Origin: Candidatus Palauibacter rhopaloidicola
GTDB taxonomy: Bacteria; Gemmatimonadota; Gemmatimonadetes; Palauibacterales; Palauibacteraceae
DNA: 64,000 nucleotides
Direction of reading: 5' to 3'
Assembly (NCBI GenBank): GCA_026914155.1
Contig: JAPPGH010000008.1
Coordinates: 1 to 64,000, forward strand
A program made the translations under genes and the position numbers. The notes under the pieces were generated by a model, which made no database searches, was not told where the DNA came from, and was given only the letters and a program-made list of their open reading frames with translations. Positions 1-9,231 of this stretch are shown piece by piece (position 1 is the first letter of the stretch; every line of letters starts with the position of its first letter).

Positions 1-3
1 CGG

Positions 4-20
4 TGTAACCTATTGTTACA
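4..20. repeat. AT-rich inverted repeat at window edge
   Basis: TGTAAC and GTTACA flank a 5-bp spacer (4-9 and 15-20), a perfect 6-bp inverted repeat. It lies in an AT-rich stretch of about 45 bp whose composition breaks sharply against the GC-rich coding sequence that follows. It could be an operator, a hairpin, or a junction where foreign or misassembled sequence meets a truncated gene. The window edge prevents a decision. Confidence 0.35.
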
Positions 21-146
21 AAGTATTTTAGAATTCCATCTGTAGTTCCGCCGGAACTCGCCAGGCTGCTGAGCCTCGAGCAACTGGGGCTCGAGAACAA
101 CAGTTTTTCGGGCTCCGTACCTGGTGAACTCTGGGCGCTCAGGGAC

Positions 147-1805
147 TTGAAGGAGTTGCGGCTCTCGAACAACCCCGCGCTGGAGGGCTCTCTTCCCGCC
201 CTCCTGGCGACCCTGGATCAGCTCGAAGTGCTCATGGCCGGCGGCACCGGCCTGTGCGCCCCCTCGGACCCCGACTTTCGGACCTGGCTCCGGGGCATCG
301 GCAACCGCCGGATCGCACCGTGCGCCGAACAATCACCGCCGGCGGCATATCTGACACAGGCGGTGCAATCGTTGACGTTCCCCGTGCCGCTCGTTGCGGG
401 CGAGAAGTCATTGCTGCGTGTCTTTCCGACGGCCGAGCGAAGCACGTTCGCCGGAATTCCGCCGGCGCGGGCGCGCTTCTTCCTCGACGGACGGGAGGTG
501 TTCGTGGCGGACATTCCGGGCCAGTCGGCACCGATCCCGGTCGAGGTGGATGAGAGCAGTCTCGCGGCATCGGCCAACGCAGAGATTCCGGGCTGGGTGG
601 TGCTGCCGGGGCTCGAGATGATGATCGAGATCGATCCGGAGGGGACGCTGGACCCCGCTCTCGGGGTCGCCAGGCGGATCCCGGCGACAGGTCGGCTGAC
701 GATCGAGGTTCGAGAGATGCCGCCGCTCGACCTGACCCTGATCCCCTTCGTCTGGTCGGAGACCCGGGACTCGTCGATCGTGGACGTGGTCGAGGCGATG
801 GCCGCCGATCCCCAGAACCACGAGCGGTTCAGGATCACACGTGCGCTGCTGCCGATCCGCGACCTGGCCGTCACCGCGCACGAACCCGTGCTGAGTTCGA
901 GCAACAACGCCTTCACGCTGCTGAGTCAGACGAGCATGATCCGCACCGTCGAAGGAGGCGACGGCCACTACCAGGGGCTGATGATGTGGCCGGTGACGGG
1001 AGCGGGCGGCCTGGCGCACCGTCCCGGCTGGTCGAGCTTCTCGCGGCCATCCCCGAAGGTGATCGCGCACGAACTCGGCCACAACTTCAATCTTCGGCAC
1101 GCGCCCTGCGGGGATCCCACCGATGTCGACCCCTCGTTCCCCTCTCCGGACGGATCGATCGGGGCCTGGGGGTACGATTTCGGCGGCCGGCTGCTGTCGC
1201 CGTCCACGCCGGACCTGATGTCGTACTGCGGACCGCCCGACGCGATCAGCGACTACCACCGCACGAGGGCGCTCCGGTACCGCTTGAGCGAGACGGAGCG
1301 CGCGGCGGCGGCGAACCGCCGGCCGCCGACGCGCGCGCTCCTCCTTTGGGGCGGCGCGGGCGCCGACAGCGTGCCGTTTCTGGAACCCGCGTTCGTGGTC
1401 GACGCACCGCCGCGGTTGCCGCGCCCTGGCGGCGACTACCGGCTTTCCGGACGGGCCACGGACGGCGTCGAACTGTTCTCGTTCACCTTCGACATGGCCG
1501 AGGTAGCGGACGGCGACGGCGGTGCCAGCTTCGTGTTTGCGTTGCCGGTACGAGATGGATGGGCAGGAAATCTGGCCACCATCGTCATCACCGGGCCCCG
1601 GGGATCGGCCACGCTGGACAGCGACAGCAACGTCCCGATGGCCGTTCTGCGTGACCACCGCAGCGGTCGCGTGCGCGGGATCCTTCGAGATCTGCAGCCG
1701 AGCGCCGCGACGCGGGCGGCTGCAGAGGCAGGGCTGGCGGAGGCCCAGGGTCTCGAAGTGCTGTTCAGCCGCGGGATCCCCGGCGCGGAGGCCTGGCGAG
1801 AGTAG
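147..1805 (+). CDS. Leucine-rich repeat / metzincin-type zinc metalloprotease, 5' truncated
   Basis: Likely a secreted zinc protease. The first usable start is TTG at 147, but the frame is open back to 9 (TAA at 6-8). From about 48 it encodes a plant-type LRR unit (PPELARLLSLEQLGLENNSF), so the original N-terminus with its signal peptide and further LRRs is missing. After two LRR units comes a protease domain with HELGHNFNLRH (His at about residue 308), which fits the metzincin HExxHxxxxxH signature, and a downstream LMSYC resembling a Met-turn. The last 150 or so residues form a separate beta-rich domain that recurs as a stand-alone protein at 36220-36795. The exact peptidase family is uncertain. 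The missing 5' end may be a real truncation or a contig edge. Confidence 0.75.
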   Translation: MKELRLSNNPALEGSLPALLATLDQLEVLMAGGTGLCAPSDPDFRTWLRGIGNRRIAPCAEQSPPAAYLTQAVQSLTFPVPLVAGEKSLLRVFPTAERSTFAGIPPARARFFLDGREVFVADIPGQSAPIPVEVDESSLAASANAEIPGWVVLPGLEMMIEIDPEGTLDPALGVARRIPATGRLTIEVREMPPLDLTLIPFVWSETRDSSIVDVVEAMAADPQNHERFRITRALLPIRDLAVTAHEPVLSSSNNAFTLLSQTSMIRTVEGGDGHYQGLMMWPVTGAGGLAHRPGWSSFSRPSPKVIAHELGHNFNLRHAPCGDPTDVDPSFPSPDGSIGAWGYDFGGRLLSPSTPDLMSYCGPPDAISDYHRTRALRYRLSETERAAAANRRPPTRALLLWGGAGADSVPFLEPAFVVDAPPRLPRPGGDYRLSGRATDGVELFSFTFDMAEVADGDGGASFVFALPVRDGWAGNLATIVITGPRGSATLDSDSNVPMAVLRDHRSGRVRGILRDLQPSAATRAAAEAGLAEAQGLEVLFSRGIPGAEAWRE

Positions 1806-1826
1806 CCGGGAGGGCGCGGGTCCGCT

Positions 1827-3755
1827 TCAGAGCAGTTGGTTCGCGGCCAGGGCCCCGGCGTAGGCCAGGGCGAGCATGTAGCCGAACTGGGCCAGCGGCC
1901 ATTTCCAGCCGGCCGTCTCCCTCCGCATCATGGCGACCGTCGACATGCATTGAAGCGCGAACACGAAGAAGACGAGCAGGGCTATAGCCCCCCCGAAGTC
2001 CAGGTCGCGCTGCAGGGCGGCCCGCAGTTCGAGCGACGTCTCGTCGCTGTCCTCGATTCCGTAGATGGTGCCGAGCGTGCCGACGATGACCTCGCGCGCC
2101 GCGAGGGACGAGACGAGGCCGACCCCGATCCTCCAGTCGAACCCGAGCGGTTCGATCGCCGGTTCGATCACCTGCCCCATCTGTCCGAGCGCGCTCTCAT
2201 CGACCGGTGGCGGGGCACCGTCGACCCGGGGGAACTGTGCCAGGACCCAGAGGACGACGGTCACGGCGAGGATGATCTTCCCCACCCTGCGGATGAAGAT
2301 CTTGCTCCGGTCCAGGAGGCGGAGGGCCACCGTCCGCAGCGCCGGAATCCGGTACGGCGGCAGTTCCATCACGAAGCCGGCGGGCTTCCCCCGCAGGAAC
2401 GTGCGCCGGAGCAGGAAAGCGGTGCCGATGGCCGCGACGAGGCCCAGCGCGTAGAGGCCGAGCATCGTCGCCGCCTGAGTCCCAAAGAACGGCCCGAGAA
2501 GCGGACGTTCGGGGATGAACGCCGCGATCAGGAGCGCATAGACCGGCAGCCGCGCGGAGCAGGTCATGAACGGGGCGATGAACATCGTCGCCATCCGGTC
2601 GCGCTCGTCCTCCACGGTGCGCGAGGAAAGGATCGCCGGGACCGCGCATGCGTAGGCCGAGAGGAGCGGCAGGAACGCCCGTCCCTGCAGCCCGACCTTT
2701 AGCATCGTGCGGTCGGCTATCACGGCCGCCCGCGCCATGTAGCCGGAGTCCTCCAGGATCCCCAGGAAGAGGAAGAGGATGAGGATCTGGGGGAGAAAGA
2801 CGAGGACGGAGCCGACTCCCGCCCACACGCCGTCGATGAGAAGATCCCGGAACCAACTCGCCGGAAGCCGCGCCGCCAGCCACTCGCCGGAGGAGGCGAT
2901 GCCGAGTTCGACCCCGTCCATGATCGGCGTGGCCCATGTGAAGATGGCCTGGAACACGAGCGCGGCGAGGACGAGGAACACGGCCGGGCCCGCGATCCGG
3001 TGCAGGAATAGGGCGTCGAGACGCTGCGTCAGCTTCGGCGGGCCGGCCGAGCGATACTTCGCGGCGGCGAGCGCGTCCTGGACCACTTCGCGGCGGCGGG
3101 AGAGCGCGTCCAGCGTCGGCAGCCCGGCGCGCCCGGCCGAGGAACCCGACCCCGACTTCGCGCCGGTCGCGGATGTCGCCGAGCGCACGGCCACCCGGTC
3201 CAGGAAGTCGGCGACCGCTTCGACGCCCCGCCCGGTGCGCGCGTCGGTCCGGACCACTTCCACGCCGAACGCGGCGGCGAGCGCCTCGTCGTCCAGCGTG
3301 CCGTCTCCCGCCTCGAGTTCGTCCGCCATGTTGAGGACGAGGAGCGTGGGACGTTCCCGTTCGAGGACGGGGCCGACGAGCATGAGCTGCGTCTCGAGCC
3401 GGACCGCGTCGACGATGAGCACGATGGCCTCGGGCTCCCGCAACCCTTCGATCCGGCCTTCCAGCACGTCGCGCGTGACGCGTTCGTCGGGCGAACGGGC
3501 CGAGAAGCCGCTCACGCCCGGGAGGTCGACGATGTCCAGGTCGAGACCCGAGGCGAAGCGCGCACGGCCAACGTGCTTCTCGACCGTGACGCCCGGATAG
3601 TTCGCGACCCTTTGCCGCAAGCCGGTCAGACGGTTGAAGAGCGTCGTCTTGCCCGAGTTGGGCGGACCGATGAGGGCCACGACGGGCGGCCCGGAAGCGG
3701 GCGCGTCCGTACCGCCTCCGCGATCGGCGCGCGCTGGGGTCGCGACTGGGGGCAT
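1827..3755 (-). CDS. feoB: Ferrous iron transporter FeoB
   Basis: Inner-membrane Fe(II) transporter with an N-terminal cytosolic G domain. The P-loop GPPNSGKTTLF is at about residues 30-40, followed by G3 DLPG (in VDLPGVSGF) and a G4-like NMAD. The remainder is hydrophobic and contains two Gate-type segments (SARLPVYALLIAAF is typical of the first) separated by the FeoB core. At 642 aa it is somewhat shorter than E. coli FeoB but within family range. The ATG start at 3755 leaves 66 bp to the divergent feoA, and that gap holds two Fur-like boxes. No feoC was seen. Iron-repressed expression is expected. Confidence 0.96.
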   Translation of the reverse strand: MPPVATPARADRGGGTDAPASGPPVVALIGPPNSGKTTLFNRLTGLRQRVANYPGVTVEKHVGRARFASGLDLDIVDLPGVSGFSARSPDERVTRDVLEGRIEGLREPEAIVLIVDAVRLETQLMLVGPVLERERPTLLVLNMADELEAGDGTLDDEALAAAFGVEVVRTDARTGRGVEAVADFLDRVAVRSATSATGAKSGSGSSAGRAGLPTLDALSRRREVVQDALAAAKYRSAGPPKLTQRLDALFLHRIAGPAVFLVLAALVFQAIFTWATPIMDGVELGIASSGEWLAARLPASWFRDLLIDGVWAGVGSVLVFLPQILILFLFLGILEDSGYMARAAVIADRTMLKVGLQGRAFLPLLSAYACAVPAILSSRTVEDERDRMATMFIAPFMTCSARLPVYALLIAAFIPERPLLGPFFGTQAATMLGLYALGLVAAIGTAFLLRRTFLRGKPAGFVMELPPYRIPALRTVALRLLDRSKIFIRRVGKIILAVTVVLWVLAQFPRVDGAPPPVDESALGQMGQVIEPAIEPLGFDWRIGVGLVSSLAAREVIVGTLGTIYGIEDSDETSLELRAALQRDLDFGGAIALLVFFVFALQCMSTVAMMRRETAGWKWPLAQFGYMLALAYAGALAANQLL

Positions 3756-3768
3756 GATGGGAGACTAC

Positions 3769-3805
3769 CGATAACGATTATCGTTAGTTGAGACTGGTTC
3801 TCAAC
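3769..3805. promoter_or_regulatory. Two adjacent Fur-like operators in the feoB-feoA intergenic region
   Basis: Two inverted repeats lie side by side. One is AACGA-TTA-TCGTT (3773-3785), within GATAACGATTATCGTTA, which resembles the Fur consensus GATAATGATAATCATTATC. The other is a perfect 7-bp repeat GTTGAGA-CTGGT-TCTCAAC (3787-3805), resembling the TGAGAAT-type Fur half-sites. They fill the 66-bp gap between divergent feo genes, so one repressor could control both directions. Assignment to Fur rather than another metalloregulator is inference. Confidence 0.7.
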
Positions 3806-3821
3806 TGACGAAGACGCTAGT

Positions 3822-4118
3822 ATGCTGCGCTCCGAGGGTCAAACCAACGTGAGGGACAATCCCGGCGTGAAGAACGGAAGATCGAACGGTTCCCGTACGT
3901 CGCTGATGGACGTGCCGCTGCGTACGGCAGTCGAACTCGAGCGCATCGACGCCCCGAGCGACGAGGTCGAGCCGCTCCTGGAGCGCGGCATCCTGCCGGG
4001 CTGCCGACTGCGCCGCGTGCGCAATTCCCCCGCGGGAGACCCGATCATCTCCGTCGAGGGCACCCTCCTCGCGCTGCGCCGCGAATCCGCCGCGCAGCTC
4101 TTCGTGCGCGAGGTCTGA
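3822..4118 (+). CDS. feoA: Ferrous iron transport protein A (FeoA)
   Basis: Small cytosolic SH3-like partner of FeoB. The core begins near residue 27 (SLMDVPLRTAVELERID), continues through a GILPGCRLRRV loop typical of FeoA, and ends with a LLALRRESAAQLFVREV strand-turn. At 98 aa it is about 20 residues longer than most FeoA proteins. The extra N-terminus may be non-coding, because in-frame GTG codons at 3849 and 3867 are alternative starts with GAGGG upstream. It is transcribed divergently from feoB; most bacteria have the two in one operon. Confidence 0.88.
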   Translation: MLRSEGQTNVRDNPGVKNGRSNGSRTSLMDVPLRTAVELERIDAPSDEVEPLLERGILPGCRLRRVRNSPAGDPIISVEGTLLALRRESAAQLFVREV

Positions 4119-4164
4119 AGGACCTCACAGGCCCCCCGCCCGTCCGCGCCCGCCACCCGACGCT

Positions 4165-4635
4165 CTAGGCGTACGGCATCACGGGCACCTTGCCGAGCAG
4201 GCGCGCGTAGACCGTGAGCGCGCCCCGGTGGTGGGCCGTGTGATCCACGATGCCGTTCACGATCGCCCCTCGAGGCTGCCCCTCCATGATCTGCGGGTCT
4301 TCGATCGGCGCGCGGAGATCCTCGTCCGACGCGGACCCGATGACCTCGATCGCCCGGCCGTAGGCCCGGTCGACCCACGCGATCGCTTCGGCCAGTGAAG
4401 TGACGGCCTTCGTCTCCTCGAGATGTCCCTGGAAGTCCATGTTCCAGCCGTCGCCGAACGCGCCGTCGACGAACCAGTCGACCGTACCGGCGGCGTGCGC
4501 CACGTGGCCGGCCACTGTGAAAACCTCCGGGTTGGGTCCGAAACCCGAATCCTCCTCCGTGAACGTCTCCAGCGTCTTCTTGAACAGGCTCCTGGACATG
4601 GAAAGCTGTGCGGCCAGACCTTCGGCGTAGGACAT
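4165..4635 (-). CDS. DinB/YfiT-like putative metal-dependent hydrolase
   Basis: A 156-aa soluble protein with the DinB four-helix-bundle pattern. Histidines in VAGHVAHAAG (about 44 and 47) and the C-terminal DHTAHHRGAL helix would supply the three-His metal site. The ending LLGKVPVMPY is common in this family. Many members act as thiol transferases or are uncharacterised, so no substrate can be named. The ATG at 4635 is the natural start. It is a monocistron convergent with feoA and divergent from the amine oxidase. Confidence 0.85.
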   Translation of the reverse strand: MSYAEGLAAQLSMSRSLFKKTLETFTEEDSGFGPNPEVFTVAGHVAHAAGTVDWFVDGAFGDGWNMDFQGHLEETKAVTSLAEAIAWVDRAYGRAIEVIGSASDEDLRAPIEDPQIMEGQPRGAIVNGIVDHTAHHRGALTVYARLLGKVPVMPYA

Positions 4636-4750
4636 GGATGCTCCGTGGGGCTTGATGTTCGGTTTTTATTTGGATTGCGGATCATGCGCCCCGGCCGGAG
4701 CGTTGTCAAGCGTGAACACCCATGCACGCCGCGACGGCGGCGCGAGACCG

Positions 4751-6067
4751 ATGACGGCCAACACCGACAGGACAACGCTCAGCCGCCGCGACTTTCTCGT
4801 CCGCGGCAGTGGCGCCCTGGTCTCCCTCTCCCTGGGCACCGGCTGCTCGGGCGACGGCCTGGGTCCGGTCGTCAGTGAGCCGCCACCATCCGGAGATCGG
4901 GTCGACGTGATCGTCGTCGGCGCCGGCCTGTCCGGGCTGGTCGCCGCATACGAGTTGGTCCGGGCGGGGCACGATGTCCGGGTTCTGGAAGCAGGAAACG
5001 CGGCGGGGGGCCGGGTACAGACACTTCGCGAGCCCTTCGACGACGGACTCATCGCCGAATCCGGCCCGGCCCGCATCCCGCCCGACCACGATCGAACGCT
5101 CGGCTACATCGATCACTTCGGGATCGAGACCTCCCCCTTCTATACGCAGGACGGTGAGTACCTCATCGTTCCCGAGCGGGGAGACCGCTACCGGGAGACG
5201 CCGGGCGTGTTCCTCCGTGGCGGGAGGGACACGTGGCTCAAGATTCCGGCGGGGACCGACGCCTTGCCGCTCGCCTTTGCCGAAGCGCTCGGAGGCCGGG
5301 TGCGGTACGGCTCGCCGGTGACGAGGGTGGTCCGGGACGAGGCCGGCGTCGTGGCCTCCCACGGAACCGGCGGCGCGGCGGGGGAACTGAGGGGCGGCCA
5401 CCTCATCTGTACCGTCCCCCTCCCCGTCATCGACAGGATCGTGTTCGACCCCATCCTCTCGGCAGCGAAGCGAGCGGCCTTCGAAGCCACTTCCTACCAG
5501 GACGTCACTCGGGTCTACGTCCAGTACGCGGAACGGAATTGGGAGGGGGACGGCTTGAACGGATGGGGGCTGTCGTTCCTGGGGGGATTCTCGGAAATGT
5601 GGCATCCGACCTGGGATCAGCCGGGACCTCGGGGAATCCTGATGTCCTACATGTACGGAGACATGGCGCGCGCGGTCGCGGCGATGGAGCCCGGCGCCAT
5701 CGTACCCGATTTCATCGATCGCTTTGATGGCCTGTTCCCCGGCTCCCGCGAGGTCGCGGAGCGCGGAACCCACTTCGCGTGGGAGCACCAGCCCTGGATC
5801 GGGGCCGCGTACACCCGGAACGATCCCCCGTTCGCCGAGCACCCGGAACTGGCATCGCCCGAGGGCCCCATTCACTTCGCTGGCGAGCACGCCTCGGGGG
5901 AGCGGGGGTGGATGCAGGGAGCCCTCCAGTCGGGCCTGCGAGCGGCTTCGGAGATCGATGCGACCGTGACGGGGGAACGTGCCCGCACGACCGTGGCGAT
6001 CTCGCGGCGGCGGATGTCGCACCGCGTCGCGGGCGCCTTCCATGCTCCGGAATGGCTGGCGCCCTGA
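4751..6067 (+). CDS. Tat-exported FAD-dependent amine oxidase
   Basis: Flavoenzyme of the monoamine oxidase/phytoene desaturase superfamily. The start ATG at 4751 gives a twin-arginine leader (SRRDFLVRGSGALVSLSLGTGC) with a lipobox-like cysteine, so export with FAD bound is likely. The Rossmann motif VGAGLSGLVAAYE is followed by the EAGNAAGGRV ribose-binding motif. The C-terminal FAD motif is IHFAGEHASGERGWMQGAL. An in-frame extension back to 4634 would bury the Tat motif and is rejected. The substrate is unknown. The stop overlaps the ATG of the next gene (TGATG), suggesting co-translation. Confidence 0.88.
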   Translation: MTANTDRTTLSRRDFLVRGSGALVSLSLGTGCSGDGLGPVVSEPPPSGDRVDVIVVGAGLSGLVAAYELVRAGHDVRVLEAGNAAGGRVQTLREPFDDGLIAESGPARIPPDHDRTLGYIDHFGIETSPFYTQDGEYLIVPERGDRYRETPGVFLRGGRDTWLKIPAGTDALPLAFAEALGGRVRYGSPVTRVVRDEAGVVASHGTGGAAGELRGGHLICTVPLPVIDRIVFDPILSAAKRAAFEATSYQDVTRVYVQYAERNWEGDGLNGWGLSFLGGFSEMWHPTWDQPGPRGILMSYMYGDMARAVAAMEPGAIVPDFIDRFDGLFPGSREVAERGTHFAWEHQPWIGAAYTRNDPPFAEHPELASPEGPIHFAGEHASGERGWMQGALQSGLRAASEIDATVTGERARTTVAISRRRMSHRVAGAFHAPEWLAP

Positions 6068-6525
6068 TGGGACCAGCTCCAAACACGGAGACCGCGGTCG
6101 ACGGAACCACGCCGGTCGGCGTGGGAGGCTGGCTCCTGGTTTATCTCTGTGGTTCCATCCCCTACCTGCTCGTCCATTCTGCGGGCCTGTCGGGATGGTT
6201 TCTTGACTATGCCCTCTGGCTACTGGGCGCGATCTTCCTTCTCCTCGCGTTCCCGCTCGTCCTCATCCCCCTGAAGTCGCCACAAGCCCCGAGGTGGAAC
6301 GTCGTCGCGCTGTGGGTCGTCGCCCTCGTGATCACGCTGCGCGCGGCCGCCGTCCCCTTCAATCTCGAGACCGACGGGGCGGCGCAGAGGAGAAACCCCG
6401 AGGAATGGGTGGCCGCAATCGCGATCCTCGCGGCGATCGTCGTCGGGTCTCTGGCGTGGGCGACGATCTGGACGGCCTACTTCCGGCGATCGCTCCGCGT
6501 GCGGCACACCTTCGGTTCGCGGTGA
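6067..6525 (+). CDS. Small integral membrane protein (DUF2569-like)
   Basis: A 152-aa protein with four predicted membrane helices, beginning at the GGWLLVYLCGSIPYLL segment that resembles the DUF2569 opening. The others are LDYALWLLGAIFLLLAFPL, VVALWVVALVITLRAAAV and AAIAILAAIVVGSLAWATIW. The C-terminus is short and basic. ATG at 6067 overlaps the amine oxidase stop; ATG at 6052 is an in-frame alternative. No catalytic residues were recognised. Co-transcription suggests a shared but unknown role with the oxidase. Confidence 0.7.
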   Translation: MGPAPNTETAVDGTTPVGVGGWLLVYLCGSIPYLLVHSAGLSGWFLDYALWLLGAIFLLLAFPLVLIPLKSPQAPRWNVVALWVVALVITLRAAAVPFNLETDGAAQRRNPEEWVAAIAILAAIVVGSLAWATIWTAYFRRSLRVRHTFGSR

Positions 6526-6553
6526 GGAGCGCGCGCCGGGGTGGGAGAGATTC

Positions 6554-7774
6554 TCAGCGGATCCCGGGCGGCAGCCGTCTCACGGTGATGACCGGGACGT
6601 CGAGCGCGTCCGTATCGATGAAGGCGACGAGGCCGTCCGGACCGAACGCGGCCGGCATGTCGGGCAGCGTCGCGGTACCCGGCGCGAGCGTGCCCACGTA
6701 GCGCCCGTTCGGCGCGATCACGTCGATCGAGCCCGGCTCGTCCGAGCCCGACTCCGTGCTCCGCTGGACCCACAGCGTACCGTCCCAGGTCGCGCGCACG
6801 GCCGCGATAAGCGGCACTTCCGGAAAGAACCGCATGTTCTCCGCGGCCGCCAGCCAAGCCGTCTTAACTTCGTTCACGAGCGCGATCATCTCCGGCGTCG
6901 GCGTCCCGAACCATGTGTCCCTCCGGCTTCGTCGTATCTCGAGCAGGTGCTCGCGCTCAGACCGTTTCATCTCGTCGGTCACCGGCTGCGGCTGAAGGGG
7001 TCGGCGCAGGATCCGCGATACGGTGCCGGAAGGATCGGTGAGTTTGAGGGCGTAGCCCGACGAGTCGGAAAGCGCGATCGCGCCCGAGGGCAGCACGTCG
7101 AACAGCACCTCCGGCTCAAACCCCCACACTTCGCCGATCACGTCCGCGATCGCCCTGTCTTCACGGTCGCGACTTTCCTCCCGTTGACGCGGGGCCCAGG
7201 CCTCCACCAGCGTCTGCTCCGTCAGTTCATCCGACGACATGTCGATCCGTACGATCGAACGCTCGCTGCGGCCGATCAGCGATCGAAGATCCGTTCGTGC
7301 CGGTCGAAGCCCCGGGCGACTCGCGATGCCGAACCCTGAGCCGGGTTCCCGCACCGTGTCTTCGAACTCGCCGTCGGGACTGAAGATGTGGTATCCCCTG
7401 CGCATCATGTCCTCGACGACCGCGCGCCCGTCCTCCCAGACGACGAGTTGTGTCGGGGCACGGAACTCGCCGGGACCCCCGCCCCCGCGACCGAAATCGC
7501 GCACGTATCGACCGACAGCATCCACCACAACCACATGCGTAGCGCCCGCCACCCCTGCCCCGTCCAGCACGTAGAGGTTGCCCGCGCCGTCAAAAGCTAC
7601 GTTTCGGATGGCTGCGAACTGCTCCCACTCGGCCGTCGCGGTGGCCGATCCGATCCGGTACTCCAACTCGAGGTCCGCTGAGAGCGGAATGTCCTCCGCC
7701 GGCAAGTCGACGACTTCCTGCGCCGATAGGCCGCCCGCGCCCAGCGCAGCCGCGAACACCAGGGTTCCCTTCAT
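6554..7774 (-). CDS. Secreted 6-bladed beta-propeller protein (copy 3)
   Basis: About 406 aa with a short signal peptide (MKGTLVFAAALGAGGLSAQ). Propeller repeats include VRDFGRGGGGPGEFRAPTQL, FSPDGEF, and a C-terminal blade with LPDMPAAFGPDGLVAFIDTD. It is closely similar along its length to the proteins at 7771-9105 and 12501-13769. Its ATG overlaps the stop of the upstream copy (ATGA), so the two are translationally coupled. Such extracytoplasmic propellers usually bind ligands or partner proteins. No enzyme motif was seen. Longer forms of this frame upstream of 7774 are antisense artefacts of the neighbouring gene. Confidence 0.85.
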   Translation of the reverse strand: MKGTLVFAAALGAGGLSAQEVVDLPAEDIPLSADLELEYRIGSATATAEWEQFAAIRNVAFDGAGNLYVLDGAGVAGATHVVVVDAVGRYVRDFGRGGGGPGEFRAPTQLVVWEDGRAVVEDMMRRGYHIFSPDGEFEDTVREPGSGFGIASRPGLRPARTDLRSLIGRSERSIVRIDMSSDELTEQTLVEAWAPRQREESRDREDRAIADVIGEVWGFEPEVLFDVLPSGAIALSDSSGYALKLTDPSGTVSRILRRPLQPQPVTDEMKRSEREHLLEIRRSRRDTWFGTPTPEMIALVNEVKTAWLAAAENMRFFPEVPLIAAVRATWDGTLWVQRSTESGSDEPGSIDVIAPNGRYVGTLAPGTATLPDMPAAFGPDGLVAFIDTDALDVPVITVRRLPPGIR

Positions 7775-9105
7775 GGAGCCAGGGGAGGTCGCGCCGATTC
7801 GAGGCGGATCGCGGGTGGGAGCCGCCACACGGTGATGACGGGGACGTCGAACTCGTCCGTGTCGATGAAGGCGACGAGGCCGTCCGGACCGAAGGCATCG
7901 GGCATGTCGGGCAGCGCCGCGGTTCCCGTCTCGAGCGTGCCGAGGTAGCGCCCGTCCGGGGCGATCAGGTCGATGGGGCCCGCGTCGTCCGAGCCGGGCT
8001 CCGTGCTCCGCTGGACCCACAGTGCGCCGTCCCAGGTCGCGCGCAGGGCCGCGATGACCGGCACTTCCGGGAAGAACCGCATGTTCTCGAGGGCCTCCCG
8101 CTGCAGCGACCTCATGTTGTCGATCATCTCGCGGACCGCGGCGGGCGGTGCGCTCCCGCGCTGCGTGATCGTGCGGTTGCTTTCGGCGTCGAGTTGCCGT
8201 TCGCGCTCCTCCCGTTCCATCTCCTCCGTCACGGCCAGCGGCCGGATCGGCCGGCGCAGGATGCGCGAGATTGCGCCCGACGGATCGGTGAGCTTGACGG
8301 CCCAGGCCGACGAGTCGGAGTACGCGACGCCGCCCGATGGCAGCGCGTCGAACAGCAGATCCGGTTCGAACCCCCATTCCTCGTCGATCATGTCTTCGAG
8401 GTCGCCGCTCCGCGGGCCATCGTCCTCGACCGGCGCCCAGGCCTCCGCGAGCACGTGATCCTCGACGTCCTCCTGGGACATGTCGACGCGCTGGATCGTG
8501 CGTCCGCTGCGGCCGATCAGCGTGCGAGCGCCCGTCCGCTCGGGTCGGAGGTTCGGGCGGCGCGCCATGGCGAACCCCATTCCCCCACCGCCCTCTCTCA
8601 CCATGCGCTCGAACTCGCCGCCAGGACTGAACACGTGGTATCCCGCGTGCAGCATGTCCTCGACCAGGACTTGCCCGTCCTCCCACACTACGAGTTGCGT
8701 CGCCGCCCGGAACTCGCCCGGGCCGTCGCCGGCGCGGCCGAACTCGCGCACGAAACGTCCCGCCGCATCCACCACGACGACGCGCGCGCTGGACTCCATC
8801 CGGGTCCCGTCCAGGAGGTAGAGGTTGCTCGCGCCGTCGAAGGCGACGCCCGAGATGGACGTGAACTCCTGCCACTGGGCCGCCGCGGCGGCGGATCCGA
8901 TCGCGTACACCAACTCGAGGTCCGGCGAGACGGCACGATCCTCGCCGGGAAGGTCGACCAGCTCCTGGGCGTGCAGACCGGCGCCCGCGAGCGCCGCCAT
9001 CCACCCGGCCGCGAGCACCGCCATCCACCCGGCGGCCAACCCTGTCGCGACCGCCGACGCGAACTGCGGTCCACGGCTGGCGTTCCGTCGTGACATTCGC
9101 CTCAT
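7771..9105 (-). CDS. Secreted 6-bladed beta-propeller protein (copy 2)
   Basis: Paralogue of the flanking propellers: QELVDLPGEDRAVSPDLELV opens the mature protein, FVREFGRAGDGPGEFRAATQ follows, and LPDMPDAFGPDGLVAFIDTD closes it. Candidate starts are ATG at 9126 (GGAGG about 10 nt upstream), 9105 and 9096. All give a basic N-region and a long hydrophobic leader. The leader contains a duplicated AAGWMA(V/A)L segment that comes from a roughly 20-bp direct repeat in the DNA. It ends in an ATGA overlap with copy 3. The two form a short operon separated from the M56 operon by two plus-strand genes. Confidence 0.83.
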   Translation of the reverse strand: MRRMSRRNASRGPQFASAVATGLAAGWMAVLAAGWMAALAGAGLHAQELVDLPGEDRAVSPDLELVYAIGSAAAAAQWQEFTSISGVAFDGASNLYLLDGTRMESSARVVVVDAAGRFVREFGRAGDGPGEFRAATQLVVWEDGQVLVEDMLHAGYHVFSPGGEFERMVREGGGGMGFAMARRPNLRPERTGARTLIGRSGRTIQRVDMSQEDVEDHVLAEAWAPVEDDGPRSGDLEDMIDEEWGFEPDLLFDALPSGGVAYSDSSAWAVKLTDPSGAISRILRRPIRPLAVTEEMEREERERQLDAESNRTITQRGSAPPAAVREMIDNMRSLQREALENMRFFPEVPVIAALRATWDGALWVQRSTEPGSDDAGPIDLIAPDGRYLGTLETGTAALPDMPDAFGPDGLVAFIDTDEFDVPVITVWRLPPAIRLESARPPLAP

Positions 9106-9231
9106 CCTGGCAGCCCCCTGCGGCATCTTGGCAGCCCTCCGCCGCGGCTTAGATTTGTTCGAGTGTGGGCGCGGCGCCCGGCCCCATCTCAACCGGGCGA
9201 TTCCGCGCCAGCTACTATGGAGGTAGTAGAT

